NCBI GenBank assembly: GCA_003388505.1
Contig: QQVO01000005.1
Location: forward strand, 62,001-126,000
Origin: Planctomycetota bacterium
Lineage (GTDB): Bacteria; Planctomycetota; Planctomycetia; Planctomycetales; Planctomycetaceae
Direction: 5' to 3'
DNA: 64,000 bases
Positions 27,477 to 36,697 of this stretch are shown piece after piece. The notes beneath the pieces were generated by a model. The model searched no databases. It had not been told where the DNA came from and saw only the letters and a list, made by a program, of their open reading frames with translations. The position numbers and the translations under genes were made by a program. The number at the start of each line of letters is the position of its first letter. Within the stretch, counting starts at the first letter, position 1.

Positions 27477-27530
27477 GATGAAGCGATTCGTTTTTCGCAG
27501 CCGTCGTTCCCACTGAGCCTTCAATCCCCC

Positions 27531-28712
27531 GTGCATACCGATCCTCTTCTCGTTCTGCAGAAACTGGTCGCCATTCCCAGCGTCAATCCCATGGGGCGGC
27601 CGCTTTCCGGGCCGGAATACTTCGAAACCCGTATGTCGGAGTATCTCGTTGAGTATTTCAGCGATCTGGGGGTCGAGCATCAGCGGATTGAAGTCGTTCC
27701 GGGACGCTCGAACGTCGTCGCCCGCCTGCCGGGCGCGAACGGCGGTCCGACGGTCCTGCTCGACGCGCATCAGGACACCGTGCCGGTCGACGGAATGACG
27801 ATTCCGCCGTTCGAGCCGTCGGTCGAGAACGGCCGGCTCTACGGGCGCGGGGCGTGCGACGTCAAAGGCGGCATGGCGTCGATGCTGGCGGCATTCGCCA
27901 GGCTGGCGGCGGACGGCGGCGCGCATGCCGCCACGGTCGTCATGTCGTGCACCTGCGATGAGGAATCGACCCAGCTTGGCATCCGCGATCTCGTGCAACT
28001 CTGGCAGGAACCGCAGCCGCGCGTCGACTGGCTTACCAGTGCGCCCGACATGGCGATCATTGCCGAACCGACCGAACTGCACGTCGTCGTCGCCCATCGC
28101 GGCGCCTCGCGCTGGAAGATCCTCACCCCGGGACGCGCCTGTCACAGTTCCGACCCGACCCAGGGCGTGAACGCGATCTACCGCATGGCGAAAGTGCTTG
28201 AGTGCCTGGAGCGGTACGCGTCGGAACTCGGTGACCGTGTGAAGCCGCACCCTCTGTGTGGGCCGGCGACGCTCAGCGTGGGCCGCATTGAAGGGGGCGT
28301 GAGCGTCAACGTCGTTCCCGACGCCTGCACGATCGAAGTCGACCGCCGCTGCATCCCCGGCGAAGACGGCAACGCCGCAATTGAGGCGGTCGGCGAGTAC
28401 CTCAGCGAGCATCTCGACTTCGACTTCGAAATGCTGCCTCCGTGGATCATCGGCGAGACTCTCTCCGACGACGACAACGGACCGCTCGCCGACCGGTTGA
28501 TGTCGGCCATCGAAGAGTTCGCCGGCGATCGACGGAAAATCGGCGTCCCCTACGGCACGCACGCGTCCCGCACCTGCGAGGCGGGCGTTCCGTCGGTGGT
28601 CTTCGGTCCCGGATCGATTGCCCAGGCGCACACGAAAGACGAATGGATCGAAGTCGATCAACTCCAGAAGGCGGCCGACATCTATTATCGCTTCTGCACA
28701 TCGTTCGACTGA
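27531..28712 (+). CDS. M20-family deacylase (acetylornithine deacetylase / succinyl-diaminopimelate desuccinylase type)
   Basis: The 393-residue zinc enzyme starts at a GTG. Metal-site motifs are LDAHQDTVPVDG, LYGRGACDVKGGMASMLAAF and CDEESTQLG, with a late AHTKDEW His. The dimerisation domain lies in the middle. It would hydrolyse an N-acyl amino acid; ArgE and DapE cannot be separated by eye, and no arg or dap gene is adjacent. It follows a secreted protein gene by 54 bp. Confidence 0.88.
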   Translation: MHTDPLLVLQKLVAIPSVNPMGRPLSGPEYFETRMSEYLVEYFSDLGVEHQRIEVVPGRSNVVARLPGANGGPTVLLDAHQDTVPVDGMTIPPFEPSVENGRLYGRGACDVKGGMASMLAAFARLAADGGAHAATVVMSCTCDEESTQLGIRDLVQLWQEPQPRVDWLTSAPDMAIIAEPTELHVVVAHRGASRWKILTPGRACHSSDPTQGVNAIYRMAKVLECLERYASELGDRVKPHPLCGPATLSVGRIEGGVSVNVVPDACTIEVDRRCIPGEDGNAAIEAVGEYLSEHLDFDFEMLPPWIIGETLSDDDNGPLADRLMSAIEEFAGDRRKIGVPYGTHASRTCEAGVPSVVFGPGSIAQAHTKDEWIEVDQLQKAADIYYRFCTSFD

Positions 28713-28721
28713 CCCCCCGTG

Positions 28722-28742
28722 CGACAGGTTTCCAACCTGTCG
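28722..28742. repeat. dispersed palindrome, ACAGGTT family (copy 1)
   Basis: CGACAGGTT and AACCTGTCG flank a TCC centre and pair perfectly. A second copy with one changed base lies at 38170-38190, also between genes. Confidence 0.6.
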
Positions 28743-28770
28743 ACTTCCCGCCAGAATACCCGATCCACAG

Positions 28771-28815
28771 AGCCGCGCCCGTCGCGGAGCGGACCGCTTC
28801 CTGACGGGCGCGGCT
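28771..28815. repeat. 45-bp imperfect palindrome
   Basis: Outer arms AGCCGCGCCCGTC and GACGGGCGCGGCT are perfect over 13 bp, and the interior is partly self-complementary (AGCGG...CCGCT). It can fold into a very stable hairpin between the deacylase and the ClpP-like gene. No T-run follows, so a simple terminator is less likely than a REP-type element. Confidence 0.6.
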
Positions 28816-28873
28816 AGTTGAGGTGTCTGACACCATTCGAGCGTCCACAACTGACGCGAGCGCCTGCAATTCC

Positions 28874-29467
28874 ATGCCCGCACAACGCACAATCCGGTCC
28901 TATCCCGCGCCCGCCGACGCCGGCGCGTCGCGCGACGAACCGCAGCGCGACTGGGAAGTCGTCATCTGCGGCGACCTGACCGACAAACAGCCGGACCTGA
29001 TCGAGCGGCTGGTCTCCGTCCCGCGCCGCAGCCGGGGCACGATCTATTTCGACTCCTGCGGCGGCAGCACCTATACCGGTCTGGCGCTGGCCTCGCTGAT
29101 CCGGCTCCGCGGCCTGCGGGCGATCGCCGTCGTCGCGGGCGAATGTTCGTCAGCCGCGCTGTTTCCGTTCGCCGCGTGCGGGCAGCGGTTCGTCACCGAG
29201 TATTCGACGTTGCTCTTCCATCCAATCCGCTGGCAGAGCGACGAGAACGTCCGCCTCGAAGAGGCGACCGAATGGGCCCGGCATTTCCGCGAGATGGAAC
29301 CGGCCCTCGACCTGCTCCTCTCGCAGATGTTTGACTGTTCGCTCGACCTGCTCAACGAGTGGACCCGCCCCGGCCGGTTCGTCAGCGGAAGGGAACTCGT
29401 CGAAGTCGGCCTGGCCCAAATGCTCAACCTCACCGGCGACGACCTCTGGCAGCAGATGGCGCGGTAG
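28874..29467 (+). CDS. ClpP-like protease-fold protein
   Basis: The 197-residue protein follows the ClpP crotonase-like fold. [14 protein letters not shown] stands for the usual SPGG loop, [14 protein letters not shown] holds the nucleophile serine, and LLFHPIRW holds the histidine. At the expected aspartate position (ERDYFMS in ClpP) it reads TRPGRFVSG, so the triad may be incomplete. No Clp ATPase gene is near. The ATG at 28874 is my choice; a GTG 17 codons upstream also fits and neither has a clear ribosome site. It could be a degraded or specialised protease or a binding protein. Confidence 0.7.
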   Translation: MPAQRTIRSYPAPADAGASRDEPQRDWEVVICGDLTDKQPDLIERLVSVPRRSRGTIYFDSCGGSTYTGLALASLIRLRGLRAIAVVAGECSSAALFPFAACGQRFVTEYSTLLFHPIRWQSDENVRLEEATEWARHFREMEPALDLLLSQMFDCSLDLLNEWTRPGRFVSGRELVEVGLAQMLNLTGDDLWQQMAR

Positions 29468-29518
29468 ACATGAAGGTCTTGAAGTGTCGGTTGCTCGCGA
29501 CAAGTATTGATCGCTTGT

Positions 29519-29738
29519 GAACCACAACGACACAAAGGGCCCAAAGTCAGGTTGCGAGGAGAAACGATTCCTCCGTCCGCTCGTGATGCTGACCGACCCC
29601 CACTCATCCCGGTGCTCTTTGTGTCTTTGTGGTTGCCCAACCGATCTGGCAGCACATACGGTGTGATTGTCCAATCGTTGCAAGCGTCGCAACGCTTCCG
29701 TCTCCGTGCCCCCTTCGTGTCTCCGCGGCTCAGTGGTT
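29519..29738. repeat. three degenerate copies of an AACCAC...CACAAAG repeat
   Basis: AACCACAACGACACAAAG begins at 29520. An inverted copy with one difference lies at 29611-29634. A third, more diverged copy in the inverted orientation at 29705-29738 ends 7 bp before the next start codon. Copies 1 and 2 could pair over about 75 bp. Related copies occur near 34.4 kb. Confidence 0.5.
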
Positions 29739-29745
29739 CCCCGTC

Positions 29746-31023
29746 ATGTCCCGTTTCGGTCTTGAACTCCCCACGATTCAGAACTGGAGTTGCCACAACT
29801 GCGGTGGCTGCTGCAAGCAGCACGGGATTTACATTACCGACGAAGAGCATGACCGCATCGAGAAGCAGAACTGGACCGAGCAGGACGGCATCCCCGCCGG
29901 ACAGCCTTTGTTCGTCCGGATGGGCGGTCTGATCGGAAAGCGGTGGTGGCGGCTGGCGCATCAACCGGACGGCAGTTGCGCATTTCTGGATGAGAAAGGG
30001 CTCTGCCGGATTCACGGCAAGTTCGGCGAGGAGGCCAAGCCTCTCGCCTGCCGCATTTACCCGTACGCCTTTCACCCGGCCGGGAAAAAAGTCGTCGTCA
30101 GCCTGCGGTTCAGTTGCCCGTCGGTGGTGAAGAACCTCGGCCGGCCGGTCAAGCAGCAGTCGGCCGATCTGAAGGGAATCGCGCGGCAGATCGTACCGGA
30201 CAACGTCACCGAACTCCCGCCACCGATGGTGTCGCCGGGGACGAACGTGACCTGGCCCGACCTGCAGCGGTTCGTGGCGGCGCTCGACGAGACGCTCGCC
30301 GGCGAAGACCCCGTCGTCATTAAACTCCTGCGGGCGCTTGCCTGGATGAAGCTGGTCGAGCAATCCCGCTTCGACAAGATCGAGGGAGGCCGCCTCACGG
30401 AATACCTGAATCTGATTTGCACCGCCGCCGAGGAAGACGTCCCCACCGACCTGACCGAACTGGCAGACACACTCGGCGAACCGAGCCGCATCGGCGGCGC
30501 ACCGTTCCGCCTGCTCGTCGGCCATTACGCGCGGAAGGACACCTACGCCGACGAGACCGGCCTGGGAGAACGCTGGCGATTGCTGAGAAACGTGCTGCGC
30601 TTCACCCGGGGAACCGGTGAGATTCCGCTCGTCCAGGACTGTTTTGGGCCGGCGACATTCGAGTCACTGCAGGGACCGTTCGGGCCGATCCCGCAGGACG
30701 CTGAGGAGATTTTTACCCGCTACTTCCGCGTCAAAGTCCGCGGCATGCACTTCTGCGGCCGGGCCTACTACGGAATTCCGCTGATCGAAGGGTTCTACAG
30801 TCTCGTCCTGGTCTATCCCGCCGTGCTGTGGCTGGCCCGCTGGCTCGCCACCGGCGACGGCCGGGACTCACTCACCACGGACGATATCGCCCAGGCGCTC
30901 GCGATCGCCGACCATCATCACGGATACTCGCCCGCGTTCGGCACGTGGGGCTTCCGGCGACGCGTCCGCACACTCGCCCAACTGGGCGACATTCCACGCT
31001 TGTGCGTCTATTACAGCCGGTAA
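29746..31023 (+). CDS. YkgJ-type cysteine-cluster (zinc/iron-chelating) protein
   Basis: The 425-residue protein begins MSRFGLELPTIQNWSCHNCGGCCKQHGI. With the later CRIHGKFGEEAKPLACRIYP block, this forms the CxxCxxCC...C...C cluster of the YkgJ family, which is predicted to hold a metal or Fe-S centre. The remaining 300 residues are helical and end with one hydrophobic segment (YSLVLVYPAVLWLARWL). Function is not established for the family. Upstream in-frame codons fall in a repeat, so the ATG at 29746 is preferred. Confidence 0.8.
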   Translation: MSRFGLELPTIQNWSCHNCGGCCKQHGIYITDEEHDRIEKQNWTEQDGIPAGQPLFVRMGGLIGKRWWRLAHQPDGSCAFLDEKGLCRIHGKFGEEAKPLACRIYPYAFHPAGKKVVVSLRFSCPSVVKNLGRPVKQQSADLKGIARQIVPDNVTELPPPMVSPGTNVTWPDLQRFVAALDETLAGEDPVVIKLLRALAWMKLVEQSRFDKIEGGRLTEYLNLICTAAEEDVPTDLTELADTLGEPSRIGGAPFRLLVGHYARKDTYADETGLGERWRLLRNVLRFTRGTGEIPLVQDCFGPATFESLQGPFGPIPQDAEEIFTRYFRVKVRGMHFCGRAYYGIPLIEGFYSLVLVYPAVLWLARWLATGDGRDSLTTDDIAQALAIADHHHGYSPAFGTWGFRRRVRTLAQLGDIPRLCVYYSR

Positions 31024-31056
31024 TTGACAATCGCCGCTGGGAACGACCGGTGCAAG

Positions 31057-31065
31057 TGGTACAAT
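31057..31065 (+). promoter_or_regulatory. extended -10 promoter candidate for the kinase gene
   Basis: TG-G-TACAAT fits an extended -10 element (5 of 6 to TATAAT plus the TG) and lies about 50 bp before the kinase start codon. No -35 box is at the right distance; a TTGACA further upstream is too far away. Confidence 0.4.
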
Positions 31066-31115
31066 TCCGGGCTCCCTGATATTCGCAGACCCCCGCCTTG
31101 GCGGCCCGAACCTAC

Positions 31116-33500
31116 ATGAATTCCACAAACGAAAACGAGCCGCAGGACGCGTCGGGCGCAGAGGAGCGTGCGGCGTGGGTCGGTGATCCCGATCTGGGGG
31201 AGACGGTGGCTGCCGGACCGGAGACGCACGGTTCGCAGAATCGAGGCGCGCAGCCGGACACCGACCAGTGGGTCGGCCAGACACTGGGCAAGTATGAAAT
31301 CGTCCAGATTCTCGGCATGGGGGGCATGGGCGTCGTCTTCAAGGCGCATGATCCGACGATCGACCGGGATGTCGCAATCAAACTGCTGGCGAGCGATCTG
31401 TCCTCCGATGCGACCGCCTTAAACCGGTTTCTCGCTGAGGCTCGCAGCGCCGGAAAGCTGAATCACGCCAATGCGGTGACGATCCATGAGGTCGCCGAAG
31501 CGGAAGGGGCGCACTATCTCGTCATGGAGATCGTCTCCGGCGGCAGCGCTGCGGACCACCTGGAAGAAAAGGGGGCCTATGCGGTTGCCGACGCCACGAA
31601 GATGGTCATTGAGGCCTGCCAGGGTCTGGCCGCGGCGCACCGGGTCGGCCTGATTCACCGCGACGTCAAGCCCGCCAACCTGCTGCTGACCGAGGACGGC
31701 ACGGTCAAGGTCTCTGACTTTGGACTCGCCAAGCAGACCCGCAGTCAGACGCTGCAGATGACGCGCGCCGGGCAGGTCGTCGGCACGCCCTACTACATGA
31801 GTCCTGAGCAGTGCGAGTCGCGAGACGTCGACGCGCGGAGCGATGTCTATTCGCTCGGGGCGACCTACTACAGCCTGCTGACCGGCCGCAGCCCCTACGA
31901 GGACAGCGGCAGCCTGGTGCAGGTGATGTTTGCGCACTGCAATGCCGAACGGCCCGATCCGCGCGAGGTGAACTCGAAGGTTCCCCCGGCCTGCGCGGCG
32001 ATCATCAACCGCGCGATGGCGATCAAACCCGATGATCGCTACCAGTCGATCGACGAGATGCGAACCGATCTCGAAGCGGTGCTCGGCTCGATGTCGGGAG
32101 CCGGTATCACCCTCCCCAGCCAGTCGGGCGTCCGGTTCTCGCCGCTTGCGGGGTCGCAAACGACAAACAGTCCAACCTGGAATCGATCGGCCGTTCACGC
32201 GATCGCGGCGGCGTCGGTGCTGCTGCTGGTAGCAGGGTTCTTTGCGATCCGAAACGGACTGCGGAATGACAACTCGCCGGAGACGACCGGCGAAGATGCG
32301 CCGGCAATCGCCGCACCGCTCGAGGGCGAGCCGATCAAGGTCGGGATTCTGCATTCGCTGTCCGGCACCATGGCCGGCAACGAAACTTCGGTCGCCGACG
32401 CTGCTTTGCTGGCGGTCGAACAGATCAACGAGAACGGAGGGCTGCTGGGACGGCCGGTGGAAGCCGTGGTCGCTGACGGTCGTTCCAATTCTGAGACGTT
32501 CGCCCGCGAAACGCGTCGTCTCATCGAACAGGAGAACGTGTGCACGGTATTCGGTTGCTGGACATCGGCCGACCGCAAAACGGTGGTCCCCATCTTTGAA
32601 GAACTCGACCACCTGCTTGTCTACCCGGTGCAGTACGAGGGGATCGAGGAGTCGCCGAACGTCGTCTATACCGGCGCCGCTCCCAACCAGCAGATCATAC
32701 CGGCCGTCAAATGGGCCTACGCCTTCGACGACCGGCGTCGGTTCTTCCTCGTCGGTTCCGACTACGTGTTTCCGCGCGTGGCGCACGAGATCATCAAGGA
32801 TCAACTCACAGAGCTTGGCGCAGAGCTTGTCGGCGAGGAATTCCTGCCGCTCGGCAGCGATCGGGTCGGTCCGATTGTGGAAGCCATACAGGCCGCGCAG
32901 CCCGATGTGATCCTCAATTCGATCAACGGCGACAGCAACGAAGCGTTTTTCGCAGCGCTCCGGGAGGCCGGGATCACATCCGATACGGTTCCGACGATTT
33001 CGTTCAGCATCGGGGAAGAAGAACTCAAGCGGCTGGACGCCTCCGCAATGGTCGGCGACTACGCCGCCTGGAACTACTTCGAAAGCATCGACTCGCCCGA
33101 GAACGCCGAGTTCGTCGCCGCGCTGCGGGAGAAGTACGGTCCCGGATACCGTGTGAGCGATCCGATGGAGTCCGCCTGGTTCGGCGTCAAACTGTGGGCG
33201 CAGGCGGTTGAGTCGGCTGGGAGTGTTGATCCGTCAGTGATCCGTCACGAAATGCGGAACCAGCGGATGATCTCTCCGGGCGGAGCGGTCCGTATCGATC
33301 CGGCGACGCAACACACGTTCAAGACGCCACGGATCGGCAGAGTGCAAGCCGACGGACAATTTGAGATCGTCTGGACGGCGGCGAAGCCGGAACCACCGCA
33401 ACCCTATCCGGCCTCGCGCAGCACCGCCGACTGGAAGGCGTATCTGCACGACCTGTACACCGGCTGGGGGAACCGGTGGGCGGCGCCACATTACGAATAG
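31116..33500 (+). CDS. transmembrane Ser/Thr kinase fused to a UrtA-like urea-binding domain
   Basis: The protein has 794 residues. The cytoplasmic kinase comes first: LGKYEIVQILGMGGMGVVFK, AIKLL, catalytic HRDVKPAN (His181), DFGLAK and GTPYYMSPEQ, so it looks active. One transmembrane helix follows (about 361-383, AIAAASVLLLVAGFFAI). The outside part from about residue 407 to the end matches the urea ABC transporter binding protein UrtA: VGILHSLSGTMAGNET, TVFGCWTSADRKTV, LVYPVQYEG, YTGAAPNQQIIPAV, FFLVGSDYVFPR and SINGDSN. This is a one-component receptor design; urea or a short amide is the likely ligand. No urt or ure gene is nearby. An SDR gene follows 9 bp downstream. Confidence 0.92.
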   Translation: MNSTNENEPQDASGAEERAAWVGDPDLGETVAAGPETHGSQNRGAQPDTDQWVGQTLGKYEIVQILGMGGMGVVFKAHDPTIDRDVAIKLLASDLSSDATALNRFLAEARSAGKLNHANAVTIHEVAEAEGAHYLVMEIVSGGSAADHLEEKGAYAVADATKMVIEACQGLAAAHRVGLIHRDVKPANLLLTEDGTVKVSDFGLAKQTRSQTLQMTRAGQVVGTPYYMSPEQCESRDVDARSDVYSLGATYYSLLTGRSPYEDSGSLVQVMFAHCNAERPDPREVNSKVPPACAAIINRAMAIKPDDRYQSIDEMRTDLEAVLGSMSGAGITLPSQSGVRFSPLAGSQTTNSPTWNRSAVHAIAAASVLLLVAGFFAIRNGLRNDNSPETTGEDAPAIAAPLEGEPIKVGILHSLSGTMAGNETSVADAALLAVEQINENGGLLGRPVEAVVADGRSNSETFARETRRLIEQENVCTVFGCWTSADRKTVVPIFEELDHLLVYPVQYEGIEESPNVVYTGAAPNQQIIPAVKWAYAFDDRRRFFLVGSDYVFPRVAHEIIKDQLTELGAELVGEEFLPLGSDRVGPIVEAIQAAQPDVILNSINGDSNEAFFAALREAGITSDTVPTISFSIGEEELKRLDASAMVGDYAAWNYFESIDSPENAEFVAALREKYGPGYRVSDPMESAWFGVKLWAQAVESAGSVDPSVIRHEMRNQRMISPGGAVRIDPATQHTFKTPRIGRVQADGQFEIVWTAAKPEPPQPYPASRSTADWKAYLHDLYTGWGNRWAAPHYE

Positions 33501-33509
33501 GGTAAGTCG

Positions 33510-34304
33510 ATGGGCAGACTCGACGGTCGAGTAGTAATCGTCACCGGAAGCACACAGGGCGTCGGCGAGGCGGTCGTGCTGCACGCCGCCAGAGAGGGCG
33601 CCGCCGGAGTGGTCCTTTGCGGCCGCAGTGAAGACAAAGGCCGCGCTGTCGCAAAGCGCATCCACGAACTCGGAAGCACGGCCGAGTTTGTTCAGGCCGA
33701 CCTGTCCGTCCCCGACGACTGCCGGAACATCGCCCGCCGCTGCGAAGAACGATTCGGGCGCGTCGACGGGCTCGTCAACGCCGCCGCCGACACCAACCGC
33801 GGGACAATCGACGACACCACGGTCGAGTTCTGGGATTACCAGTTCGCCGTCAACGTCCGCGCCCCGTTCCTGCTCACCCAGGAATGCGTGCGGATTATGA
33901 AACGGCAGAAGATCGCCGGTTCGATCGTCAACATCCTGTCAGTGGCGGCCTACTGCGGAATGGACATTCTGTGTTCCTACAGCTCCACCAAGGGGGCGCT
34001 CAGCACATTCACGAAAAACACCGCCAACGCCTTGAGACAGCACCGTATTCGCGTGAACGGGATCAATCTTGGCTGGACCGACACGCCCAACGAGCAGGTC
34101 GTGCAACAGAAACAGGGCAGCCCCGACAACTGGCTCGAAACGGCCGAGAAGACGTCCCCCTTCGGCCGGTTGATCAAACCGGACGACGTCGCCCGGCTCT
34201 GCATGTACCTCCTCAGCGACGACTCCGGCATCCTCACCGGATCCAACATCGACTACACCCAACGCGTCATGGGCTTCTTCCCCCCCGAACGCGGGCCGGA
34301 GTAG
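33510..34304 (+). CDS. short-chain dehydrogenase/reductase
   Basis: The 264-residue protein has the Rossmann motif TGSTQGVG, the NAAADTN block in place of NNAG, the catalytic Ser in ILSVAAY and the SYSSTK Tyr/Lys pair, so it should be an NAD(P)-dependent oxidoreductase. Substrate is unknown; sugar and polyol dehydrogenases are the closest feel. It starts 9 bp after the kinase-UrtA stop and is probably co-transcribed, which may link it to that receptor's response. Confidence 0.9.
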   Translation: MGRLDGRVVIVTGSTQGVGEAVVLHAAREGAAGVVLCGRSEDKGRAVAKRIHELGSTAEFVQADLSVPDDCRNIARRCEERFGRVDGLVNAAADTNRGTIDDTTVEFWDYQFAVNVRAPFLLTQECVRIMKRQKIAGSIVNILSVAAYCGMDILCSYSSTKGALSTFTKNTANALRQHRIRVNGINLGWTDTPNEQVVQQKQGSPDNWLETAEKTSPFGRLIKPDDVARLCMYLLSDDSGILTGSNIDYTQRVMGFFPPERGPE

Positions 34305-34410
34305 CGAGAAGGACAGCCACGAAAAACTTAGTAGCACCAGGAAGTGCCAGGGAAGGGGAGCTCCAACGACGCACGACTTCGAGGACTGACCCAGACCGTC
34401 GGCTTCGTGA

Positions 34411-34463
34411 CCTTTGTGTCGTCGTGGTTCACTACCGCTGGGTCTTTTCGTGTTTCTCGTGGC
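34411..34463. repeat. further copies of the AACCAC...CACAAAG repeat
   Basis: On the minus strand AACCACGACGACACAAAG (34411-34429 region) differs at one position from the copy near 29520. A more diverged copy, CTTTTCGTGTTTCTCGTGG, lies at 34444-34462. They occupy the gap between the convergent SDR and esterase genes. Confidence 0.45.
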
Positions 34464-34475
34464 GATCCCTTCCCA

Positions 34476-36446
34476 TTACTCAGTATCGATAATCGTGACC
34501 TTCTCCTCCCCGGCGAGTTGCACCAGATTCGGCAGGTCGTAGACCTCCAGCGCTCCGTGCGCGGTGCCGGTCAGTCGGCCGGCGGGGACCGGTTCGCTGA
34601 CGACCGATGCCCAGTCCTGGGGGGCGTCGCGAATGGTGACCGATGCGAATCGTTCCGGGTTGAGGGCAGCCGCGTGCAGCGCAGTCACGCCGGCCTGGCC
34701 GACGCCGACGAGATGCACGTTGCGCGGGGTCGAGGTCTGGTAGTAGGCCGCGAAGTGCGCCGCCGTGAGTGCGTCCACCGTCTGCAGCCCGACCAGCGGT
34801 TTGCCCAATAGATACGCGAGGAAGTAGGTCTTCCAGTCCCCCAGCAGGTCATCGTTGTCGGTCGCAATTTCTCCCTGTCCGCGAAGATCGACAGAGACCA
34901 CGACATAGCCTTCCTCGACCAACTTCTCGATCTCACCGCCGACTTCGGAGTCGCCCAGTTTTCCGTCCTCGTGCAGGTAGAGATAGGCATCTTCATTGGG
35001 GTCGGGCGGATGGAAGGTCAGTCCGGGGAGCACCGTCGAATCGGTCCGGAGGATCAGCTTGTCGATGTGGTAGCCCTCCCGGTTGACCCGGCCGACGTCT
35101 TCCCATTCAGGCGGTTGCAGTTCGTCGACAGCCGGCACGCCGATCATCGAGCGAATGCGGTCTGCCATTTCTTCGGCTGAGTGTTCGGACCAGAGTCTAT
35201 CGCGCGTGGCGCGCAGCTCCTCTTCATACGCCGCATTCAGGTCGATGACGGACCGTTCACCGGGCAGCGACAGCACCTGTCCCGATTCGGTGCACAGCAG
35301 TTCCTCCGGCTTGCGGACGTCGAGCACAACCGGCTCGACCGGTTCGTCGCGACCGGCCAGCCACCGCTGCATCCAGTGGGCAATCGTCGCCAGGTTCTGC
35401 GGATGCACGCCGTGTCGACCCTCAACCTCGACCAGATCGACCTGCTCCGGTCGGCCCAGTTTCGAGTAGATCCGCTTGGCCTGGCGGTAGTTGTCCCATG
35501 CACCTTCAATGTCGAAGTAATCGCCCGTCGTGGAACTGATCAGCGTCGGACGTGGCGCTCGCATGATCACGTAGTCGGGGTGATCCATCCCGTAGGCGAG
35601 TTGCCCGTAGATGTTCTGCTCCGCGTCCTGGGGGCCGATCGTTTCAATCAGCTTGCGAAACGTGGTCAGGTAGCAGGCCGGCGCTGCGCAGGCGACTCGG
35701 TCATCGAGGGCCATCACGTAGCTGGTCAGCGTGCCCCCGCCGGAACAGCCGGTGAAGCCGATCCGCTCCGCGTCCACTTCGGGCCGGCTCGCAAGGTAGT
35801 CGATCGACCGCATCGCGTCCCACACCCGGTACCGCGCGGTATTGCGGCCGACGAGAATCGATCCGACGCCAACCAGAAAATGCTCGCTCGTGGTTGACGA
35901 ATACAGCGGCTGGCCGTCGTCGTCCAGAAACTGCGACCGCTCACCCTGACCGATCGGATCAAAGCAGAGCGCCGCCATGCCATGCCGGGCCATCATGATG
36001 CCGAACCGCTGGTTGTAGTCGGCCGTCTTGGCGGTCCGGCTGTGTCCGCTCGACACCACGACGCCGGCAAACGGACCTTCGCCGTCGGGCAGGTACAGGT
36101 TGGCCGTCACATGATGCTGCGGCTGACTCTCGTAGATCACTTTCTCGATGCGGTAACCGTCCGCGTCAATCACGCCGACCGTCTCGGCGTTCAGCGGCGT
36201 ACGCTCCGGAAAGCCGCCCAACTGTGCCGTGAAGAACTCCCGCAGATCATTCTGGTAGTCCGTAATTTCCTCCGGCGTCGTCAGTTTTTCATACCGCTCC
36301 CGCCGCTTGTCCAGTGCGGCGTACGCTTCCTGCTGCAACTGCGCGTACGGTGCGGCTTCGGCCCGCGACTCGTCGGTCAGGCAGTTCAAATCCTCCGCCT
36401 GCGACGCAGTACAGGCAGCCAGCATGGTCCAGAGGGCAAGCGACAT
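34476..36446 (-). CDS. secreted two-domain alpha/beta hydrolase (acetyl xylan esterase type)
   Basis: The 656-residue protein has a signal peptide (SLALWTMLAACTASQA). The first hydrolase domain resembles acetyl xylan esterase-like proteins of planctomycetes: GVVVSSGHSRTAK, DPIGQGERSQF and the nucleophile elbow GFTGCSGGGTLTS, with the acid/His in VEGRHGVHPQN. From about residue 400 a second hydrolase-like domain follows (VVVSVDLRGQGE). Its elbow reads GVGQAG, lacking the serine, so it is probably non-catalytic. It may deacetylate polysaccharide outside the cytoplasm; the substrate is inferred only from family. Confidence 0.82.
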   Translation of the reverse strand: MSLALWTMLAACTASQAEDLNCLTDESRAEAAPYAQLQQEAYAALDKRRERYEKLTTPEEITDYQNDLREFFTAQLGGFPERTPLNAETVGVIDADGYRIEKVIYESQPQHHVTANLYLPDGEGPFAGVVVSSGHSRTAKTADYNQRFGIMMARHGMAALCFDPIGQGERSQFLDDDGQPLYSSTTSEHFLVGVGSILVGRNTARYRVWDAMRSIDYLASRPEVDAERIGFTGCSGGGTLTSYVMALDDRVACAAPACYLTTFRKLIETIGPQDAEQNIYGQLAYGMDHPDYVIMRAPRPTLISSTTGDYFDIEGAWDNYRQAKRIYSKLGRPEQVDLVEVEGRHGVHPQNLATIAHWMQRWLAGRDEPVEPVVLDVRKPEELLCTESGQVLSLPGERSVIDLNAAYEEELRATRDRLWSEHSAEEMADRIRSMIGVPAVDELQPPEWEDVGRVNREGYHIDKLILRTDSTVLPGLTFHPPDPNEDAYLYLHEDGKLGDSEVGGEIEKLVEEGYVVVSVDLRGQGEIATDNDDLLGDWKTYFLAYLLGKPLVGLQTVDALTAAHFAAYYQTSTPRNVHLVGVGQAGVTALHAAALNPERFASVTIRDAPQDWASVVSEPVPAGRLTGTAHGALEVYDLPNLVQLAGEEKVTIIDTE

Positions 36447-36697
36447 CAGCAGTGCTCCGATGGTTTGAGTGAGGGCGATCTCACCCGATTATGCGCACGC
36501 GGATGCTGATGAGAAGCGACGAGGCGAACGGCCGGCGTCAGCCGGCTGATGGAAGCCAACGTCATGCGACTGCTGACGAGAATTCACCAAGTCCCGCAAG
36601 CCGCAGACCGCGGGGTTTGCGGACGTGCTCGCATAAGCCATAATTGATGGTTGTGCTCGGATGGCACGACCAGTCCTCACCAACCCGGACCAGAAGA

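Noticed and set aside
26745-28892. 715-codon open frame opposite the secreted protein and M20 genes
   Set aside because: It spans two clear plus-strand genes and their gap, has shadow-like composition and no family motif.
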